Shown: positions 1-9,339 of the stretch, one piece after another
How positions within the stretch are numbered: position 1 is the stretch's first letter
Layout: every line of letters begins with the position of its first letter
NCBI GenBank assembly: GCA_030680235.1
Contig: JAUXWQ010000057.1
Location: 1 to 64,000, forward strand
From: Coxiellaceae bacterium
GTDB lineage: Bacteria; Pseudomonadota; Gammaproteobacteria; Coxiellales; Coxiellaceae
Reading direction: 5' to 3'
Length of the DNA stretch: 64,000 nt
Translations under genes and position numbers: made by a program
The notes under the pieces: generated by a model
The model's input: the letters and a program-made list of their open reading frames with translations, nothing else
Databases searched by the model: none
What the model was told of the DNA's origin: nothing

Positions 1-252
1 ATAGATAATAATCTTTGTGAGAATGCCATTAGACCCTTCACGCTAGGGCGCAAAAACTTGATGTTTATGGGAAGCCCTAAAGGTGCAAAAGCAGGCGCCA
101 CTTTTTAATCGCTTATTGAAACTTGTAAAGCCAATAAGATAGATCCTCAAAAATTTCTCACCCAGATGCTTCATAAAATCCATCTCTGTAAAAAGGATGA
201 GGATTATCGAAATTTATTGCCTCAAATTTTTAAGCTCGATGCCCTAGTGTAG
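1..252 (+). pseudogene. IS66-family transposase, C-terminal remnant with internal stop
   Basis: Reading from base 1, frame 1 gives IDNNLCENAIRPFTLGRK followed by NLMFMGSPKGAKAGATF, then a TAA at 106-108, then SLIETCKANKIDPQKFLTQM and on to a TAG at 250-252. This is the conserved C-terminal end of IS66 transposases (family pattern: DNN..ENAIRPF..GRKNW.F.GSP.GA.ASA..YSLIETAKANG). The stop falls where the family normally has Tyr, so a TAT-to-TAA change is likely. The 5' part lies outside the window. No inverted terminal repeat could be identified next to it. A REP-like repeat follows directly. The homology is strong; that it is inactive is inferred from the stop codon. Confidence 0.85.
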
Positions 253-260
253 TTGGTCGG

Positions 261-300
261 ACACTTACGCTACGCTCATGCTCGCATCAAAAAACGAGCG
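261..300. repeat. REP-like repeat, single arm
   Basis: This stretch carries the TACGCTCATGCTCGCATCA core also found at about 14808-14829, 37770-37792 and elsewhere in the window. It sits between the IS66 remnant and the 3' end of clpB. Only one arm is visible here. Confidence 0.7.
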
Positions 301-312
301 GGGCACAATACG

Positions 313-2898
313 TTACTTCGAAAATTTTAAACTGCCTTCTTCACATGAAACCATAACCACATCACCACTGACAAATTTTCCTGCAAGAATAGCCTGTGCT
401 AATGGATTTTCAAGATATTGCTGAATCGCGCGTTTCAAGGGGCGCGCACCATACACCGGATCAAACCCACTGTCTGCAATAAAGTTAACCGCTTCTTTTG
501 ACAGTTTTAATGCAATACTGTGTTCTTTTAAACGGTGTTTAATCTGTTCAATTTGGACGTCAGCAATTTTTACAATATTTTCTTTTGTTAATCCATGAAA
601 GACAACTGATTCATCAATACGATTAATAAATTCAGGACGGAAACTTTTACGCACAATCTCCATCACCATTTCTTTCATTTTGATATAATTTTCATGTGCA
701 AATTCCTGAATAATTTCAGAACCCAAATTTGATGTCATAACAATCACAGTATTTTTAAAATCAACTGTGCGCCCTTGACCATCCGTTAATCGTCCATCAT
801 CTAATACTTGCAATAAAATATTGAAAACATCGGGATGCGCTTTTTCCACTTCATCTAATAAAATCAATGAATACGGTTTTCTGCGCACAGCTTCTGTTAA
901 ATAACCCCCTTCTTCATAACCCACATAACCCGGAGGTGCGCCGACTAATCGCGCAACAGAATGCTTCTCCATAAATTCAGACATATCAATTCGCACCATA
1001 GCGTCCATGGTGTCAAATAAAAATAAAGATAAGGCTTTGCATAATTCTGTTTTCCCAACCCCTGTTGGCCCTAAAAATAAAAATGAGCCAATTGGTTTGT
1101 TCGGATCTGATAATCCTGCACGTGAGCGACGTATTGCATTTGCTACTGCAGAAACTGCTTCACTCTGACCAATCACACTGGCATGTAATACTTCTTCCAT
1201 GCGCAATAGTTTTTCTTTTTCACCTTCTAACATCCTCGACACGGGAATATGTGTCCACTTAGAAACTACCTCTGCAATTTCTTCGGCGGTCACACTCGTA
1301 CGCAATAATTTATGTGTATCTTTAGAGTCTGTTTTTTTCTCGTTATTCTCAGCATTTTTCAGTTTCTTTTCTAATTCTGGAATAAGTCCATATTGTAATT
1401 CAGACATTTTTGCCAAATCTGCTTTACGAGAAGCTTGTTCCAATTGCAATCTTGCTTGATCCAATTCTTCTTTGATTTTTTGTGCGCCTTGTAGATTGGC
1501 TTTTTCACTTTTCCAAATTTCTTCTAAATCTGCAGATTCTTTTTCAAATTTATTAATTTCATTTTCTAAATCTTTTAAGCGTTTTTGAGATGCTTCATCT
1601 TTTTCTTTTTTCAAGGCTTCACGTTCAATTTTATATTGAATTAATTTGCGATCGAGACGATCCAATTCATGCGGCTTCGAATCAATTTCCATGCGAATTT
1701 CACTTGCAGCTTCATCGATTAAATCGATTGCTTTATCCGGCAATTGACGATCCGTAATATAACGATGTGATAAAGTTGCAGCAGCAACAATCGCAGGATC
1801 TGTAATCGTGACCCCATGATGCACTTCATATTTTTCTTTTAATCCGCGTAAAATCGCAATGGTACCCTCAACGCTTGGCTCATCCACCAATACTTTTTGG
1901 AAACGACGCTCAAGCGCCGCATCTTTTTCAATATATTGACGATACTCATCTAAGGTTGTTGCACCTACACAATGCAATTCCCCGCGAGCTAGTGCGGGCT
2001 TTAACATATTACCTGCATCCATTGCGCCTTCAGCTTTACCAGCACCTACCATTGTGTGTAATTCATCGATAAATAAAATAACTTTTCCTTCCATTTTCGA
2101 TAAATCTTTTAAGACTGCTTTTAATCGTTCTTCAAACTCACCACGAAATTTTGCACCCGCAATGAGCGCGCCCATATCCAGCGATAATACTTTTTTATTT
2201 TTAATCCCTTCTGGCACTTCTCCATTCACAATACGCTGTGCCAATCCTTCAACAATCGCCGTTTTTCCAACCCCCGGCTCACCAATTAAGACCGGATTAT
2301 TTTTCGTGCGACGCTGCAAGACTTGAATCGTACGGCGTATTTCTTCATCACGACCAATAACAGGGTCTAATTTTCCGGCATGTGCCCGCTCTGTTAAATC
2401 AATCGTGTATTTTTGCAGTGCGCCACGCGCACCTTCTGCATTGGGGTCTTGCACCTTTTCATTGCCACGCATTTTTTTAATCGCCTCTTCACATTTTTTT
2501 GGGTCAACACCCGATTTTTTTAATAAATCACTTAATGTAGATTTTGACTCCATCACAGCAAGCAAAAACAACTCTGATGAAATAAACTGATCTTTTTGTT
2601 TTTGCGCTAATTGATCACAGCGATTTAATAATTGATTTAAAGCATTTGAGAGATGCACCTGTCCTGGCGAACCTTCTACCTTCGCAAAATGATCAATGAC
2701 TTTTTCTAATGCCTGCGTCACTGTGGAAATGCTTGCGCCTGACTGTGCAAGCACGGCAGCAATTGATCCACCCTCTTGATTCAGCATGGCCAGCAACAAG
2801 TGTTCCGGCTCAATCATTTGATTATCATGACCTAATGCTGCTGATTGCGCATCCGCAAGCGCTGTTTGAAAAGCTGTTGTAAATTTATCCATTCTCAT
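313..2898 (-). CDS. clpB: ATP-dependent disaggregase ClpB
   Basis: ClpB is a hexameric AAA+ disaggregase that works with DnaK to rescue aggregated cytoplasmic proteins. The protein has an N-terminal Clp repeat domain (from [19 protein letters not shown]), a first AAA domain with Walker A GEPGVGKT and Walker [11 protein letters not shown], a long coiled-coil middle domain rich in Lys/Glu, and a second AAA domain with GPTGVGKTE and LLDEVEKAH. The frame is open 26 codons further upstream, but the ATG at 2898 aligns with the family N-terminus (E. coli MRLDRLTNKF) and gives 861 aa, close to the usual 857. A sigma-32-like promoter lies just upstream. Family assignment is certain. Confidence 0.97.
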   Translation of the reverse strand: MRMDKFTTAFQTALADAQSAALGHDNQMIEPEHLLLAMLNQEGGSIAAVLAQSGASISTVTQALEKVIDHFAKVEGSPGQVHLSNALNQLLNRCDQLAQKQKDQFISSELFLLAVMESKSTLSDLLKKSGVDPKKCEEAIKKMRGNEKVQDPNAEGARGALQKYTIDLTERAHAGKLDPVIGRDEEIRRTIQVLQRRTKNNPVLIGEPGVGKTAIVEGLAQRIVNGEVPEGIKNKKVLSLDMGALIAGAKFRGEFEERLKAVLKDLSKMEGKVILFIDELHTMVGAGKAEGAMDAGNMLKPALARGELHCVGATTLDEYRQYIEKDAALERRFQKVLVDEPSVEGTIAILRGLKEKYEVHHGVTITDPAIVAAATLSHRYITDRQLPDKAIDLIDEAASEIRMEIDSKPHELDRLDRKLIQYKIEREALKKEKDEASQKRLKDLENEINKFEKESADLEEIWKSEKANLQGAQKIKEELDQARLQLEQASRKADLAKMSELQYGLIPELEKKLKNAENNEKKTDSKDTHKLLRTSVTAEEIAEVVSKWTHIPVSRMLEGEKEKLLRMEEVLHASVIGQSEAVSAVANAIRRSRAGLSDPNKPIGSFLFLGPTGVGKTELCKALSLFLFDTMDAMVRIDMSEFMEKHSVARLVGAPPGYVGYEEGGYLTEAVRRKPYSLILLDEVEKAHPDVFNILLQVLDDGRLTDGQGRTVDFKNTVIVMTSNLGSEIIQEFAHENYIKMKEMVMEIVRKSFRPEFINRIDESVVFHGLTKENIVKIADVQIEQIKHRLKEHSIALKLSKEAVNFIADSGFDPVYGARPLKRAIQQYLENPLAQAILAGKFVSGDVVMVSCEEGSLKFSK

Positions 2899-2936
2899 GA
2901 TTCGCCACCCATATGTACCTGTTAGACATATACAGT

Positions 2937-2965
2937 ATATGTGGCCGAAAGAGATTTTTCTCAAG
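2937..2965 (-). promoter_or_regulatory. sigma-32-like heat-shock promoter of clpB
   Basis: On the minus strand CTTGAGA (2965-2959) is followed after 14 bases by CCACATAT (2944-2937). The sigma-32 consensus is CTTGAAA, 11-16 bases, CCCCATNT, so both boxes differ by one base each. The -10 box ends about 38 bases before the clpB ATG. rpoH itself is encoded at 36849. Confidence 0.6.
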
Positions 2966-2971
2966 AGAGTG

Positions 2972-2998
2972 CCCAACTATTTCAAAAAAATAGTTGGG
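2972..2998 (-). terminator. Inverted repeat between the 744-aa gene and clpB
   Basis: A perfect 10-bp stem (CCCAACTATT / AATAGTTGGG) encloses a 7-base loop. It lies downstream of the minus-strand gene ending at 3040 and upstream of the clpB promoter, where a transcription terminator would be expected. No T-run follows the stem on the minus strand, so the terminator role is only inferred. Confidence 0.4.
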
Positions 2999-3039
2999 TA
3001 AGCATTTTAAATTGGCTATGGGAATCCAGATGAGTATAT

Positions 3040-5274
3040 TTAATTCAATAGGTTAATGGGTGGGCGATAAGTCGTCGTTTCAACAAACTCATCCAAAACA
3101 TGCTTAACATTATCTTTAAAACTATTTATATTCAAAATGTTAGCACACCTTGGTGAAAACGCTTTGTCATGGGATGCAATCAATACAGAAAGCGACGTCA
3201 GTTTTTTACACACATCCATACACTGATCGCGCAAGATATCGCAGCTAATTGTTTCCAATGAAAATGCGCACTGTAACAACCCATTCATCATTATCAACAA
3301 CGCATCCGATATATTATTTTTTAACAAATTCCAATCAGGAATAGCGACATACCTTCCTAGCGTTATACCAATATCATAAGAAAGCAAAGCGGTGTATACA
3401 TTAAAACCAGCCTTCAAAAGATAATGCTGTTTTTCTGATAGCAAATTATCTGCTAAGAAATCTTTCGCATCAATCACCACTTCTTTTGTTATGATGCGCC
3501 TAAAAAAATTCAATAATATATTTAAATCAATTGTGTCATTTGCATCTGGGTGATTAAAAATTAACCCGCTATTGCCAATACGCGGAAAATATTGCGCATG
3601 AATATAATACATTTCACGAGAATAAATTGCATACTGCAAAATCATACTCATTAATATTTTACGATCAGGCCTTGCATCAATCACTTGGTTGCAAAGGGTT
3701 TCGTAAGTTTGCAAAATAGCGATGGGATTTAAAATATTCCTTTTTCCTACAAGACCTTCAATCGTCTTATACTGCAATTCATATTCATTCAATACTAAAA
3801 TAGGGCGATTAACAGCAATAAATACCTCTGATTGACATAAGTTAACTATATGTGAAACCAATTTTTCTCCTTTTCTCTGCAACCCATTAGGCATTTTATC
3901 TTTTACTGTTTCTATGGGAAATAATGTGCCTCTGAACTGTGTAACAAAGGGAGAAACAACCGCGTTTTCTGATTCTGAAAGCGCAAGCATTTTTATTTTT
4001 GCACGAAACTCATTGCGTATTTCTGTCATTTCAGCAAGGGTTACCGCCTCTCCATTTTCTTCAGTACATTTTATTGTTATGGTTAGCTGATCATCTATAT
4101 CCTGAAACAATTTCTTTAAAAATATAGTTTCTTGAATAACCTCACCTTTAAAAATAAACTCAAACAACGTAGTTACTAACGCAATTACCTGCTGTCTTAA
4201 TATCCAATAATTAAAATCAATACCCAACACTACCTTACGACACTTTTCTAACACCACTCCGTTCAAATAAGCACTTTCTGCACTATAAATACTTGCTAAA
4301 ACCAGAAAAAAAGATTCCATATTTTTAGGCAGTGGCAATATAAGCGGTTCCGCTAAAGAAAATGCTTTCAAAATTTCATCAATATCAGGAAATGTAGTTT
4401 TTTTATTAAGCCCAAAAAAGATAGCTTGTATTTGCTCCATCATAGAAGAAAATGAATACACTAAAAAAGGCAGGTGGCGCATTTCTTCCGTGCTATGTTC
4501 CGAAAGATGACGTGCGCTGATGTTTAATATATTTAAATACGCTCTTTCAAGCACAACCTTATGAATCGACGGAGAATCCCCCCTTGTGACTCGATAATAT
4601 TTATTCAGCACTAATACAAGATACGTTAATTGTTCATGATATTGGGCATACGCTGATTTTATTTTTCTGTATTGTGTAATCGCACGAGATTGAAATCCAG
4701 CCGCACGTTTAATTTTATTCTGCTTATCACGCAACTGCTGTTCAATTGCCATAGATTTTTTTCTTTCTTCTTTTTCAGCAATTTTTTCTTGCTTTTCTTG
4801 CGCTATTAATTCTTGAGAACGTACTTGAAGGGCGTCATTAATAGCTGTTAACACAAAAGATTCAGCCACACTTATATATCTTGACTCTCTATCAGCAGTT
4901 GTTTTTTCTTCGGCAATTTTTTCAGCATCAGAAAATAATTTCCCGCAATCCTCAAGCACGAGATGCTCATTTTTATCGGCAATCAGTGCAATGGTATTTA
5001 ATCTTTCTTGGATAGCATTATGAATATCATTGACTGCTTGCGCGGCGATTAACCTTTCTAAAAATAATACATTGACCCTATTGATTTCATCCTCAGATAA
5101 CCTAGCCAGACGTGCAATTACGGGCTTGCGATCAAATTCATCTGCACGCATGCCTGAAATCATTATCTCAGCTTCTCTAAATGCTTCTATCCCATCGATT
5201 TTAAGTTTGCGATCATGCTGATTAAAAATTTTGTTGCGCAAAGGTGTTAACGCAGCTCTTTCTTCTGGGCGCAT
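3040..5274 (-). CDS. Unrecognised 744-aa helical protein
   Basis: I do not recognise a family. The protein is predicted helical throughout, with no signal peptide and no clear membrane segment. Residues about 151-192 are rich in Lys, Glu and Gln and look like a charged coiled coil. The ATG at 5274 is preceded by AAGGA eight bases upstream, supporting the start. The gene stands alone between ttcA and clpB, with hairpins on both sides. Long helical proteins without homologues, inserted between housekeeping genes, are common as type IV effectors in Legionellales; here that is only a hypothesis from context. Confidence 0.75.
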   Translation of the reverse strand: MRPEERAALTPLRNKIFNQHDRKLKIDGIEAFREAEIMISGMRADEFDRKPVIARLARLSEDEINRVNVLFLERLIAAQAVNDIHNAIQERLNTIALIADKNEHLVLEDCGKLFSDAEKIAEEKTTADRESRYISVAESFVLTAINDALQVRSQELIAQEKQEKIAEKEERKKSMAIEQQLRDKQNKIKRAAGFQSRAITQYRKIKSAYAQYHEQLTYLVLVLNKYYRVTRGDSPSIHKVVLERAYLNILNISARHLSEHSTEEMRHLPFLVYSFSSMMEQIQAIFFGLNKKTTFPDIDEILKAFSLAEPLILPLPKNMESFFLVLASIYSAESAYLNGVVLEKCRKVVLGIDFNYWILRQQVIALVTTLFEFIFKGEVIQETIFLKKLFQDIDDQLTITIKCTEENGEAVTLAEMTEIRNEFRAKIKMLALSESENAVVSPFVTQFRGTLFPIETVKDKMPNGLQRKGEKLVSHIVNLCQSEVFIAVNRPILVLNEYELQYKTIEGLVGKRNILNPIAILQTYETLCNQVIDARPDRKILMSMILQYAIYSREMYYIHAQYFPRIGNSGLIFNHPDANDTIDLNILLNFFRRIITKEVVIDAKDFLADNLLSEKQHYLLKAGFNVYTALLSYDIGITLGRYVAIPDWNLLKNNISDALLIMMNGLLQCAFSLETISCDILRDQCMDVCKKLTSLSVLIASHDKAFSPRCANILNINSFKDNVKHVLDEFVETTTYRPPINLLN

Positions 5275-5338
5275 CGTAGAAATCCTTTTGGTTGTCTATG
5301 GTTAATACATGCACACTGGAGTGCGGCTTCAACACGAT

Positions 5339-5395
5339 GTCGTATTTATTGGGTACGTTCGCATACTACGGTATGCGTTTCTTTATTTATACGAC
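5339..5395. repeat. Nested inverted repeat
   Basis: CGCATAC (5360-5366) and GTATGCG (5371-5377) form a 7-bp stem with a 4-base loop, inside an outer pair GTCGTAT (5339-5345) / ATACGAC (5389-5395). It fills the gap between ttcA and the start of the 744-aa gene. It could end transcription or act as a structured leader; nothing decides between these. Confidence 0.45.
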
Positions 5396-5414
5396 GAGGC
5401 GTGAGTAGTTACCT

Positions 5415-6176
5415 TTATTGTTTAAAATCAAAATCCCACCATTTTTTATCCATTAATTGACTCGGCTGAACACTTTGTAATGCATGCAAAATATTACTCG
5501 GAATTTTTGGATTCTCTTCCACCATCGACTCAATTAATTTTTTTATTTTTTTACGCGCAAGATTTTCTTGAGAGCCGCATAAATTACAAGGAATAATAGG
5601 AAATTGTTGCTCACTCGCAAACGTTTTAATATCCGCTTCCTGACAATACACCAAAGGACGAATCACGATGTGCTTCTTATTGTCAGACAATAATTTTGGC
5701 GGCATCGATTTAATTTGTCCCGCATATAAAATCGACATCAATAACGTTTGAATTAAATCCTCACGATGATGCCCCAATGCCACTTTATTAAATCCATTAT
5801 CTTCTGCATAACGATAAATATTGCCACGACGCATACGCGAACACAGTGAACACGTGGTTTGACCTTCAGGAATTAATCGCTTTACAACAGAGTAAGTGTC
5901 GCGTGTTTCAATCTCGTAGGAAATATTTTTTGATTCAATCCACGCACGCATATGCGAATCATCCCAGCCAGGCTGAGATTGATCCAGCGTATACGCAAAA
6001 ATGTCAAAGCTATTGCGCCATTCACTACGAATTGCATTAAGAACGGTTAACATCGTATACGAATCTTTTCCGCCCGACAAACATACCATCACACGATCAC
6101 CTTTCTCGATCATCTTAAAATCACGAATGGCTTTCGATGCATAGTGAATTAATTTTTGTTCAATTTTGGAAGACAT
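5415..6176 (-). CDS. ttcA: tRNA 2-thiocytidine(32) synthetase TtcA
   Basis: TtcA uses ATP and an iron-sulfur cluster to thiolate cytidine 32 in some tRNAs. The PP-loop SGGKDSYT lies at residues 34-41, the first Cys pair in [10 protein letters not shown] near residue 112, and the second in [10 protein letters not shown] about 85 residues later, which is the TtcA layout. At 253 aa it is shorter than E. coli TtcA (about 311) because the C-terminal tail is missing; short versions are known. It is a single gene transcribed away from the Ala/Pro-rich gene's 3' region. Confidence 0.93.
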   Translation of the reverse strand: MSSKIEQKLIHYASKAIRDFKMIEKGDRVMVCLSGGKDSYTMLTVLNAIRSEWRNSFDIFAYTLDQSQPGWDDSHMRAWIESKNISYEIETRDTYSVVKRLIPEGQTTCSLCSRMRRGNIYRYAEDNGFNKVALGHHREDLIQTLLMSILYAGQIKSMPPKLLSDNKKHIVIRPLVYCQEADIKTFASEQQFPIIPCNLCGSQENLARKKIKKLIESMVEENPKIPSNILHALQSVQPSQLMDKKWWDFDFKQ

Positions 6177-6209
6177 GAATTAAATCTACATTAAGGATTA
6201 TATTGTTAG

Positions 6210-6230
6210 AAATTAGAGGCTGTTTGGTTA
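6210..6230 (+). repeat. Short dispersed repeat shared with 15007-15028
   Basis: AAATTAGAGGCTGTTTGGTTA here matches, apart from one indel and one substitution, the reverse complement of 15007-15028. GAGGCTGTTTG-type ends are sometimes insertion-sequence termini, but no transposase accompanies either copy. Confidence 0.4.
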
Positions 6231-6265
6231 AGGAATGTCGGGGTTCTTTGACGTTACGCTCAAGC

Positions 6266-6314
6266 ACGCATGCTTCCGCATGCGTTTCTCAACCCACCCA
6301 TAAGAGTGGGTTTT
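6266..6314. terminator. Two adjacent hairpins between ttcA and the Ala/Pro/Thr-rich gene
   Basis: ACGCATG/CATGCGT (6266-6285, 6-base loop) is followed by AACCCAC/GTGGGTT (6291-6312, 8-base loop) and TT. The second hairpin lies 15 bases downstream of the stop codon of the minus-strand gene ending at 6329, so it is placed to end that transcript, although its T-run is on the plus strand. Confidence 0.45.
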
Positions 6315-6328
6315 TACACCGCAATAGC

Positions 6329-6787
6329 TTACTGTTGCGCTGGTGCAGGCGCTGCTGCATTGTTTGCTGCTGGCGCATTGCTTGCATCTGCTACGACAGG
6401 TGCTGGCGCTTGTGCTGGCATTGAACCTGATGCATCACTTGTTGTTGCTACAGGTTGTTCTGCAGGCGCTGCTGGCGTTACAGTTGTTGTTGTTGCTGCT
6501 GCTGCATCTGTTGTTGCTGCTGCATCTGTTGTTGTTGCTGCATCTGTTGTTGCTGGCGCAGGCGCTGCTGCCACAGGTGCCGGTGCTTCTGCAGGCGCAG
6601 GTGCTACTGCAGGTGCTGCTGCAGGTGTTGCTGCTGGCATTGCTGTTGCATCAGCAGCTGGTGCTACAACGGCTGTTGAAGCCATATCAGCTGCTTTTTT
6701 ATTCATGTAATGACACGCTAACCCAGCACCAACAATAGCACCAACTACGAAAATAACGATTCCATTTACGAAACAACATTTATTCAT
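6329..6787 (-). CDS. Membrane-anchored Ala/Pro/Thr-rich low-complexity protein
   Basis: This 152-aa protein begins MNKCCFVNGIVIFVVGAIVG, a single N-terminal hydrophobic segment (about residues 7-24). From residue 35 onward it is almost entirely Ala, Pro, Thr and Val, with imperfect TTDAA repeats near residues 80-100. No catalytic domain is visible. The layout suggests an inner-membrane anchor with an extended periplasmic tail. The DNA is a run of GCA/GCT/ACA triplets, which makes long artefact frames on the other strand. The start is supported by GGAAGAG about 6 bases upstream. Function unknown. Confidence 0.7.
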   Translation of the reverse strand: MNKCCFVNGIVIFVVGAIVGAGLACHYMNKKAADMASTAVVAPAADATAMPAATPAAAPAVAPAPAEAPAPVAAAPAPATTDAATTTDAAATTDAAAATTTTVTPAAPAEQPVATTSDASGSMPAQAPAPVVADASNAPAANNAAAPAPAQQ

Positions 6788-6888
6788 GATTCTCTTCCTT
6801 ACCTTTGTTAAAAAACTAAGTCAAACTGGAGCCGATATTCTACTGAAAGATTAGGAAATAGCCAAATGATAAGTGAAAGAGTGTGGGT

Positions 6889-7071
6889 ATGAGTGTCAGT
6901 GTCAGTGTGAGTATCGGAGGTTTAGGTTATACAAAACTTAAATAACTGGGGAGGGGAGGGAGCTTTTGCTGTAACTATTTCGCCATCGCTTAAACCCGCT
7001 CACTTTTTGGCATTTTATTCGACTGTTAATTGCACCTCGGATACTCACACTGACACTCACACTGACACTCA
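6889..7071. repeat. Small element flanked by inverted GTGTCA/GTGAGT simple-repeat arms
   Basis: The left arm (6889-6924) reads GAGTGTCAGTGTCAGTGTGA and then GTATCGGAGGTTTA. The right arm (7035-7071) is its inverse, ACCTCGGATACTCACACTGA followed by more CACTGACACTCA. About 110 bases of unrelated sequence lie between. The element at 42315-42435 has the same design, including GAGGTTTA next to one arm. The right arm ends at the queE stop codon. Confidence 0.65.
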
Positions 7072-7710
7072 TTACTTCCCAGGGACATCCCCCCAAATCA
7101 CTTTATGTAACTGCACCTGAAAACGAACCGGCAGCGCATCTTCTAAGATCCAATTGGATAAATCCGCATAAGGCAATTGTTGATAACTAGGTGAAAATAA
7201 AAGACTACATTTTTTATCTAACTCAAATTGTGAAATAATTTTCTTGGACCATTCATAATCGTCACGATTCGTAATCACAAATTTGACTTCGTCCTGCGGC
7301 AATAAATAACGAATATTATTGAAGTTGTTTTTTGATGCTTCTAGTGAACCAGGCGTTTTGATATCCATGATTTTGACAACGCGCGGATCCACTAAAGCAA
7401 CATCCATCGCCCCACTGGTTTCTAATGAAACAGCATACCCACGATCACACAGTGCACTTAATAAATCGATACATTCTTTTTGTGCAAGTGGCTCGCCGCC
7501 AGTCACAGTAACGTATTTTGACTTGTATTTTTCGATGTTTTTTAAAATCTCATCAATGGTTTTATTGTCGCCTCCAGAAAATGCGTAAGCAGTATCACAA
7601 TAACCGCAACGCAAAGGGCAGCCTGTCAACCGAATAAAGATCGTCGGAAATCCAACGAAACGGGTTTCGCCCTGGAGAGAAAAAAATATTTCAGTGATTT
7701 TTAATGTCAT
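7072..7710 (-). CDS. queE: 7-carboxy-7-deazaguanine synthase QueE
   Basis: QueE is a radical-SAM enzyme that turns carboxytetrahydropterin into 7-carboxy-7-deazaguanine on the way to queuosine. The N-terminus ITEIFFSLQGET and the cluster motif CPLRCGYCDTAYAF (CX3CX2C) are diagnostic, followed by TVTGGEPL. The ATG at 7710 is preferred over a GTG two codons upstream because it fits the family N-terminus; neither has a clear Shine-Dalgarno sequence. The stop codon abuts the simple-repeat arm at 7071. No other queuosine gene is adjacent. Confidence 0.94.
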   Translation of the reverse strand: MTLKITEIFFSLQGETRFVGFPTIFIRLTGCPLRCGYCDTAYAFSGGDNKTIDEILKNIEKYKSKYVTVTGGEPLAQKECIDLLSALCDRGYAVSLETSGAMDVALVDPRVVKIMDIKTPGSLEASKNNFNNIRYLLPQDEVKFVITNRDDYEWSKKIISQFELDKKCSLLFSPSYQQLPYADLSNWILEDALPVRFQVQLHKVIWGDVPGK

Positions 7711-7767
7711 AAGCACAGCTGGGATAGTGCCTGTAAGAGAGATTCAATCACAGGCACGCTTCACTAT

Positions 7768-9267
7768 TTAGAAATAAACACCTACTTGCAGCAATACCGT
7801 ATTAACCCCTTTTCCAGAGCCCACAATATTTGTGTTCGCTGGTGTAACAGACGTTGAACCATTAGCAGTTGTTGTCTTGCTATAATCCGTCTGATAGTTA
7901 TATTCGATACTTTCAATCGTTTCACGCCATATGCTCGTATTCAAGAAGACAGCGTATTTATCTTGTTCTAAGTTCAATGCCAACGACTGGGAAGCATGAT
8001 CAAACGAAGCACCCAAAGTGGTGCCATAGCGTTTAGCAAAAAATGGCAATAAATAATCCATTTCTACATGTTCAGCAGCAGGTTTCGCACCAACTCCGTT
8101 AAACGTCAAATCGAGTGGAGAGAAAGCGCGTAATGCCGTGATGTACTCAGCCAGCATCGTTACCGGACCCAATGCCAATGTTGCATTCACATCTGCACCA
8201 TCGACAGAATGCACAAGATTATTAGAGCCTGTTGAAGAGCCAAACCCAGCGAAATAATTAACGCCGTTAAAGCTTGTTGAATAACCAGTACCTTGCATAC
8301 CTTGTGAATCTGCAATATTTGACGCCCAGCCTGCTCCTACATTAAAACTGCGATTATCGCCAAACATCAGTTTATAGGTTGCGTTCACACCGCCTTGTTC
8401 AAACATAGAGTCTGAACCAGATGTGTCAGAACCTTCGTAGGTATATGCAGACAACACCAAATTGTGTGCTGAATATCCAAGAATCGCGGTTGGGGTACGA
8501 ATTTCCATTAGAGACTGTGTTTCTGGCGTACTGACCATGCTGGTAGAGTAGCGACCAAAAGGCGAATACATTTGACCAATCGTGAAATAAACTGGTGACT
8601 TATCAAGATTACCAATTGTCACGAAACCACGTGACAAGTAAATGGTAGCATTTGGGTTACGGTTACCTTGACTCACCGGGCTACCACTATAATCCAAGGC
8701 CATAAACGCTGTCGCCCAAGAACTTGCCATCGCATTAAAATCTAATTCAGCTGTGGAAAGCGCAAGGCCGGAAGTAGTCGCATTGTTTGCCGAAGCGGGA
8801 TCGAAAATTCTACTAGAGTAAAGCTGACCTTGAGCCGCACCACTCACTTGCAATACAGGACGATTAATCGTATGTCCCTGTTGTGCCAATAACCCCAAGA
8901 CGTCTTGTTTTTGCTGCAACAGAGTTACATCTTCGTTCATAGAAGAAACATTACACAATAAATCTGAACCATTATAAGCCAACTGTTTTCCTGAAAAAGG
9001 CACTGTTGTTACTGTAATATAATGTTCCCACATGCGCTGAATAGCCGGTGAGCTACTGTTCGTCCCTACGATAGGCTTTTGCACACTCCCTGCTTTTTTT
9101 TGTTTTTCTTTTTCACGCAAAGAAGCAACTTCGCTTTGCAGTTTTTTCGTTTGTGCGTTCAACTGCTTTACTTGTATCGCAAGTGCGTCTGAGTCATCCG
9201 CCGCAAAACTGGGTGATGCCAATGCAAAGGCAGCAACTGCTGTCATGGGTAACAATATGCGTTTCAC
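7768..9267 (-). CDS. Outer-membrane protein, DUF3573 / LbtU-like porin
   Basis: The 499-aa protein has a signal peptide (MKRILLPMTAVAAFALASPSFA, cleavage near residue 22), a short coiled-coil stretch (about residues 28-58), and a long part with alternating polar/hydrophobic strands ending in VGVYF, the C-terminal aromatic typical of outer-membrane beta barrels. Segments such as LSRGFVTIGNLDKSPVYFTI and GQMYSPFGRYSTSMVSTP recall the DUF3573 family found in Legionella and Coxiella, which includes the siderophore receptor LbtU. Barrel topology is well supported; siderophore uptake is only a family suggestion. It is transcribed alone, divergent from pyrC. Confidence 0.75.
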   Translation of the reverse strand: MKRILLPMTAVAAFALASPSFAADDSDALAIQVKQLNAQTKKLQSEVASLREKEKQKKAGSVQKPIVGTNSSSPAIQRMWEHYITVTTVPFSGKQLAYNGSDLLCNVSSMNEDVTLLQQKQDVLGLLAQQGHTINRPVLQVSGAAQGQLYSSRIFDPASANNATTSGLALSTAELDFNAMASSWATAFMALDYSGSPVSQGNRNPNATIYLSRGFVTIGNLDKSPVYFTIGQMYSPFGRYSTSMVSTPETQSLMEIRTPTAILGYSAHNLVLSAYTYEGSDTSGSDSMFEQGGVNATYKLMFGDNRSFNVGAGWASNIADSQGMQGTGYSTSFNGVNYFAGFGSSTGSNNLVHSVDGADVNATLALGPVTMLAEYITALRAFSPLDLTFNGVGAKPAAEHVEMDYLLPFFAKRYGTTLGASFDHASQSLALNLEQDKYAVFLNTSIWRETIESIEYNYQTDYSKTTTANGSTSVTPANTNIVGSGKGVNTVLLQVGVYF

Positions 9268-9339
9268 GATGATCCTCTCCTACCTAAAAAATGGACACGG
9301 AATGATAACGACTATTCTCTGGATTTGCTACAATGAAGC

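Noticed and set aside
6270-6738. Long plus-strand frames rich in Ala, Leu or Cys
   Set aside because: These are antisense shadows of the GCA/ACA-type triplets of the Ala/Pro/Thr-rich protein on the minus strand.
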